The position numbers and the translations under genes were made by a program. A DNA stretch of 8,382 nt, taken from positions 1 to 8,382 of the forward strand of contig CAAHEK010000025.1 in assembly GCA_900772425.1 (NCBI GenBank), in the 5' to 3' direction. Source of the DNA: an uncultured Lachnospira sp. (GTDB taxonomy: Bacteria; Bacillota; Clostridia; Lachnospirales; Lachnospiraceae). The notes beneath the pieces were generated by a model. That model did not search any database. It was not told where the DNA came from and was given only the letters and a program-made list of their open reading frames with translations. Shown one piece after another: positions 5,524-8,382 of the stretch (position 1 is the first letter of the stretch; each line of letters starts with the position of its first letter).

Positions 5524-5805
5524 ATGCGTATAGATGCATATAATGCAATAAGCCAGATTTATCAGGCTAATGCGACATCTAAGGTAAAGAGTACAGCTAA
5601 GGCAGCATCTGTAAGTGATAAGTTTGAGATTTCTGAAACAGCTAAGACTTATCAGACTGCAAGAGCAGCAGTTAGCGGCGCATCTGATGTTAGAGCAGAT
5701 AAGGTTGCTGACATAAAGGCAAGAATGGCAGCAGGAACTTATAATATCAGCTCAGCAGATGTAGCTGACAAGATTATTAACAATATTTCAACATTGACAT
5801 TTTAG
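5524..5805 (+). CDS. flgM: Anti-sigma-28 factor FlgM
   Basis: A 93-residue protein of the FlgM family (PF04316). FlgM binds sigma-28 and blocks late flagellar genes until it is exported or otherwise released when the hook is complete. The N-terminal half is polar, rich in Ala, Ser, Lys and Thr, and likely disordered. The C-terminal sigma-binding part is at about 55-93 (RADKVADIKARMAAGTYNIS, then ADVADKIINNI), with the typical V-x-x-I-K-x-x-x-x-x-G-x-Y pattern. The ATG at 5524 is chosen over an in-frame TTG at 5479 because GAGG (5512-5515) lies eight bases upstream and MRIDAYNAISQIY is the usual FlgM start. The size fits the family (about 88-100). flgN follows after 12 bases. Expression is probably from the sigma-28 promoter at 5389-5415, giving autoregulation. 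Confidence 0.9.
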   Translation: MRIDAYNAISQIYQANATSKVKSTAKAASVSDKFEISETAKTYQTARAAVSGASDVRADKVADIKARMAAGTYNISSADVADKIINNISTLTF

Positions 5806-5817
5806 TGGAGGTTATAG

Positions 5818-6330
5818 ATGGCAAGTCTTATTGATAACTTAATAGACATTATGGATGAAGAAAATAGTGAATATAAGAAGATGTTGGACTTGTCACAGAC
5901 AAAGACCTCCGCTATTGTTAATGGCGATGTTGAGAAACTTCAAGAAATCCTTTCAAATGAGCAGAAGCTTATAGATGTGATTAATGGTCTTGATGTTAAA
6001 AGAGAAGGGATTGTGAAAGATATATGCAATGTACTTCATCTTCCTGAAAAAGAAATAAAAGTAGAGCAGATAGTACAGATATTAGAGAAGAGACCTAAAG
6101 AACATGACAGATTACAGGAATCTCATCTGGCACTTAAAAGAACTCTTGACCAGATGATGAAGGTTAATGACAATAATAAAATGCTTCTTAAAGAATCTAT
6201 GGATATGATAGAATTTGAACTTAATCTTGCAAAGAGTGCATCAATGATACCTCAGACGTCAACATATGGAAAAGGTGCTTATGAGGAACAAGGGATGCTT
6301 AGCAGAACAAGTTTTGATGCGAAGCAATAA
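5818..6330 (+). CDS. flgN: FlgN-type chaperone for FlgK/FlgL
   Basis: A 170-residue largely helical protein of the FlgN family (PF05130; YvyG in Bacillus). FlgN is a cytoplasmic export chaperone that binds the C-termini of the hook-filament junction proteins FlgK and FlgL and delivers them to the export gate. The sequence is rich in Glu, Lys and Leu and would form long helices throughout (for instance LIDNLIDIMDEENSEYKKML at about 4-23 and a second coiled segment at about 95-145). The last 25 or so residues are polar and likely flexible. There are no enzymatic motifs. GGAGG at 5807-5811 lies six bases before the ATG. Primary sequence conservation in the family is low, so position between flgM and flgK is part of the case. 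Confidence 0.85.
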   Translation: MASLIDNLIDIMDEENSEYKKMLDLSQTKTSAIVNGDVEKLQEILSNEQKLIDVINGLDVKREGIVKDICNVLHLPEKEIKVEQIVQILEKRPKEHDRLQESHLALKRTLDQMMKVNDNNKMLLKESMDMIEFELNLAKSASMIPQTSTYGKGAYEEQGMLSRTSFDAKQ

Positions 6331-6336
6331 ATTACA

Positions 6337-6382
6337 GGGCTGTCACATTAGAATTAACATTTAATGCGACAGTCCTTTTTTT
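6337..6382 (+). terminator. Intrinsic terminator or attenuator between flgN and flgK
   Basis: Two 14-nt arms, 6337-6350 (GGGCTGTCACATTA) and 6362-6375 (TAATGCGACAGTCC), pair with one G-U (6339/6373) and one A-C mismatch (6345/6367). The loop is 11 nt and is followed by seven Ts (6376-6382). This is a typical Rho-independent layout. It sits seven bases after the flgN stop and 50 bases before flgK. Confidence 0.8.
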
Positions 6383-6431
6383 CAAAACGGCTGGCAATTA
6401 AAGTTGTTCAGAAACGGAAGTGAGGTTTAAT

Positions 6432-8375
6432 ATGGCAAATGGAATGGCTGGGTTATATGTTGGAACAACAGGACTTCGTTCTGCACAGTCCGCACTTAAT
6501 ACAACAGCACATAACCTTTCAAATATAAATACAAGCGGGTATACAAGACAGCAGGTGACATTTTCTGATACACAGTATATGAGAGTGGGAAGCAACAACG
6601 CCACAACAACTGCTACTTATGGACTTGGTGTAACAGTCTCTGAAATCAGACGTATAAGGGATCAGTTTATAGACAATGCATATCGTTCAGAGAATGCAAG
6701 ACTTGGTTTTTATAACAGCCAGTATAAGGCTGTTGAGGAAGTAGAAGATCAGTTTGGTGAAATGCAGGGTGTTACATATCAGCAGCAGCTTACCAAGCTG
6801 TATGATTCAATAAATGAACTTACAAAGAATCCTGCAAGCACAGTTGCAAGATCTTCACTTATCCAGAATGCAACAGCATTTCTTAATCGTTCAGAGTCAG
6901 TTTATAAAGGACTTAGAGATTATCAGACAACACTTAATACTGAGATTAATAATATGGTTACCAACATTAATAAACTCGGTAATAAAATTTACGAACTTAA
7001 TAAGAAAATAGCCAAGGTAGAGTCAACAGGTGTGGAGAAAGCTAATGATTTAAGAGATCAGAGAGATGCAGCACTTGATGAACTCAGCGGTTATATTGAT
7101 ATAGATTATTATGAAGAGAAAAACGGAGAGGTAGTTATAAGTGCCGAGACAGCTCCATTTGTAACAATGGGTGGAGTTTATGAAATGGGAATAAGATATG
7201 TTCCTGATTCATCGCTTGTTATACCTACATGGCCGGCATATGAAAGAGATGTATTTGCTGAGGGACAGGAGTTTACAAATGTGGCAGATACAGATAAGGG
7301 TGAACTTAAAGGACTTATAGCTGCAAGAGGAACAGTAGAAGTAGATTATACAGACATTCCTGTAATGCCTGATTCTACAGATTATGACCTTACAACAGCT
7401 GAAGGTCTTGATGCATATAATAAAGCTTATGATGCTTATAAAACAAAGCAGGAATATTACAACCAGTATATAGAGCCATCAGTTATCCTTAGCGCACTTT
7501 CAGGAATAGACAAGCTTGTTAATGGAATAGTTGAATCAATCAATAATGTTTTATGTCCTGAAAAGCAGGTGGAAACAACAACTGCTTATAAAGATGCTAA
7601 TGGTAATGAAATTCAGGCCGATAAATATGTATATAAAGCATCATCACATGAAAAGATGTATGACAGATTTGGAAAAGAAGCTGCAGGTATAGATAACGGC
7701 GATGGTACATACAGCTATACAACAGAAGAAAAGCTTTATACAGACGCCACACTTACAACAGAAGAAAATGTTGATTCATACACCTATTCAATTCTTGATA
7801 TGGATAAAACAGATTATGGCATGGATGATAACAAAACTGTTGGTGAGGAGCTGTTTTCAAGAAAAGCAACTAAAAGATATGTGACAATAACAGGTGCTGA
7901 CGGAAAAGATATTTATATAAGAAATAATCTTAATACAACAGGACATGAATCGTTATATACACTTGGAAATCTTGAAATGAATTCAGTAACAGCACAGAAT
8001 GTAGCAAAGATACCATTGTCTACATATCAGGGCAAGGAAGACTTTGAAAAGGCAAATGAATTACTTGATTTATGGTCAGCCAAATTTGCGACAATGAATC
8101 CTGAGCAGTACGCAAAGGCAGACTTTAATACATACTATAATAATTTCATTGGAGAATTTTCAACAGTCGGACAGGTCCTTAATAAATATGTTAATAACCA
8201 GCAGACAATGGTTGATGGTTATGATGACCAGCGTTTAAGAACAGAGGGTGTTGCATCAGATGAAGAGCTGGAGAAGATGATAAAGTATCAGCAGGCTTAT
8301 AATGCAGCATCAAGATATATCAATGTTGTAAGCCAGATGCTTGAACATCTTGTTACATCTTTAGGAAATGCTTAG
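6432..8375 (+). CDS. flgK: Flagellar hook-associated protein 1 (FlgK)
   Basis: A complete 647-residue FlgK, the first of the two junction proteins that join the hook to the filament. The N-terminal D0 rod-type domain is at about 1-45 (GLYVGTTGLRSAQSALN, then AHNLSNINTSGYTRQQV). A long helical D1 region follows to about 225 (QLTKLYDSINELTKNPAST). The conserved helix near 355-380 (LSALSGIDKLVNGIVESINN) precedes a large Asp/Thr/Tyr-rich middle region. The C-terminal D0/D1 is at about 600-647 (GVASDEELEKMIKYQQAYNA, then SQMLEHLVTSLGNA). It is longer than Bacillus FlgK (about 507) and E. coli FlgK (547), the extra length being in the exposed middle. The ATG at 6432 is preferred over GTG at 6420 because GTGAGG (6420-6425) is its ribosome site and MANGMAGLY fits the family. 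It is the expected cargo of the upstream FlgN. flgL and fliW-csrA are expected downstream, outside the window. Confidence 0.93.
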   Translation: MANGMAGLYVGTTGLRSAQSALNTTAHNLSNINTSGYTRQQVTFSDTQYMRVGSNNATTTATYGLGVTVSEIRRIRDQFIDNAYRSENARLGFYNSQYKAVEEVEDQFGEMQGVTYQQQLTKLYDSINELTKNPASTVARSSLIQNATAFLNRSESVYKGLRDYQTTLNTEINNMVTNINKLGNKIYELNKKIAKVESTGVEKANDLRDQRDAALDELSGYIDIDYYEEKNGEVVISAETAPFVTMGGVYEMGIRYVPDSSLVIPTWPAYERDVFAEGQEFTNVADTDKGELKGLIAARGTVEVDYTDIPVMPDSTDYDLTTAEGLDAYNKAYDAYKTKQEYYNQYIEPSVILSALSGIDKLVNGIVESINNVLCPEKQVETTTAYKDANGNEIQADKYVYKASSHEKMYDRFGKEAAGIDNGDGTYSYTTEEKLYTDATLTTEENVDSYTYSILDMDKTDYGMDDNKTVGEELFSRKATKRYVTITGADGKDIYIRNNLNTTGHESLYTLGNLEMNSVTAQNVAKIPLSTYQGKEDFEKANELLDLWSAKFATMNPEQYAKADFNTYYNNFIGEFSTVGQVLNKYVNNQQTMVDGYDDQRLRTEGVASDEELEKMIKYQQAYNAASRYINVVSQMLEHLVTSLGNA

Positions 8376-8382
8376 AACGTAG

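Noticed and set aside
6814..7011. A 65-codon + strand frame inside flgK
   Set aside because: Out-of-frame shadow of the FlgK helical region; no family resemblance.

Overview
The window is low-GC DNA from a motile Gram-positive bacterium, most likely a clostridial anaerobe of the Lachnospiraceae type (Roseburia, Lachnospira or Butyrivibrio relatives). This placement is inferred from AT-rich codon use, strong Shine-Dalgarno sites, the Firmicutes gene order comF - yvyF - flgM - flgN - flgK, and the style of the flagellar proteins. I could not confirm a species without a search. All well-supported genes are on the + strand.

Left block (56-4912): five closely spaced genes. They are flgG (distal rod protein), a short FlgJ-type rod-binding protein, recD2 (5'-3' DNA helicase, TTG start), a ComFC-type phosphoribosyltransferase and yvyF (zinc-ribbon protein of flagellar operons). 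Rod assembly, DNA processing and competence-type genes are therefore read in series. An AT-rich degenerate tandem repeat with a 17-18-nt period fills the recD2-comF junction. The block ends at a strong hairpin with a 22-bp perfect stem (4980-5050), which can terminate transcription in both directions.

Central gap (4913-5523): this 611-base stretch has no conventional gene and is the most interesting part. After the terminator comes a 225-nt element (5124-5348) made of a 64-nt ungapped inverted repeat. The outer 28 bp are perfect and the inner 36 bp imperfect. They enclose a relatively GC-rich head with two hairpins whose loops read AGGAG and ATGGAG on the + strand. It could be a structured RNA or a MITE-like mobile element. 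The - strand across the head carries a 31-codon open frame. A second - strand 20-codon frame lies between the element and the terminator. Right of the element is a good sigma-28 (SigD/FliA) promoter candidate at 5389-5415, about 110 bases before flgM.

Right block (5524-8375): flgM (anti-sigma-28), flgN (chaperone for hook-filament junction proteins) and flgK (hook-associated protein 1, complete). A hairpin with a U-tract lies between flgN and flgK. These genes form the checkpoint between hook completion and filament synthesis. FlgM holds sigma-28 until export begins, FlgN escorts FlgK, and FlgK caps the finished hook. Placing flgM under sigma-28 would close a negative feedback loop.

In Bacillus subtilis the comF genes, yvyF, flgM, flgN and flgK are neighbours in the same order. 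Here that arrangement has been split between yvyF and flgM by a terminator, the inverted-repeat element and a new promoter.
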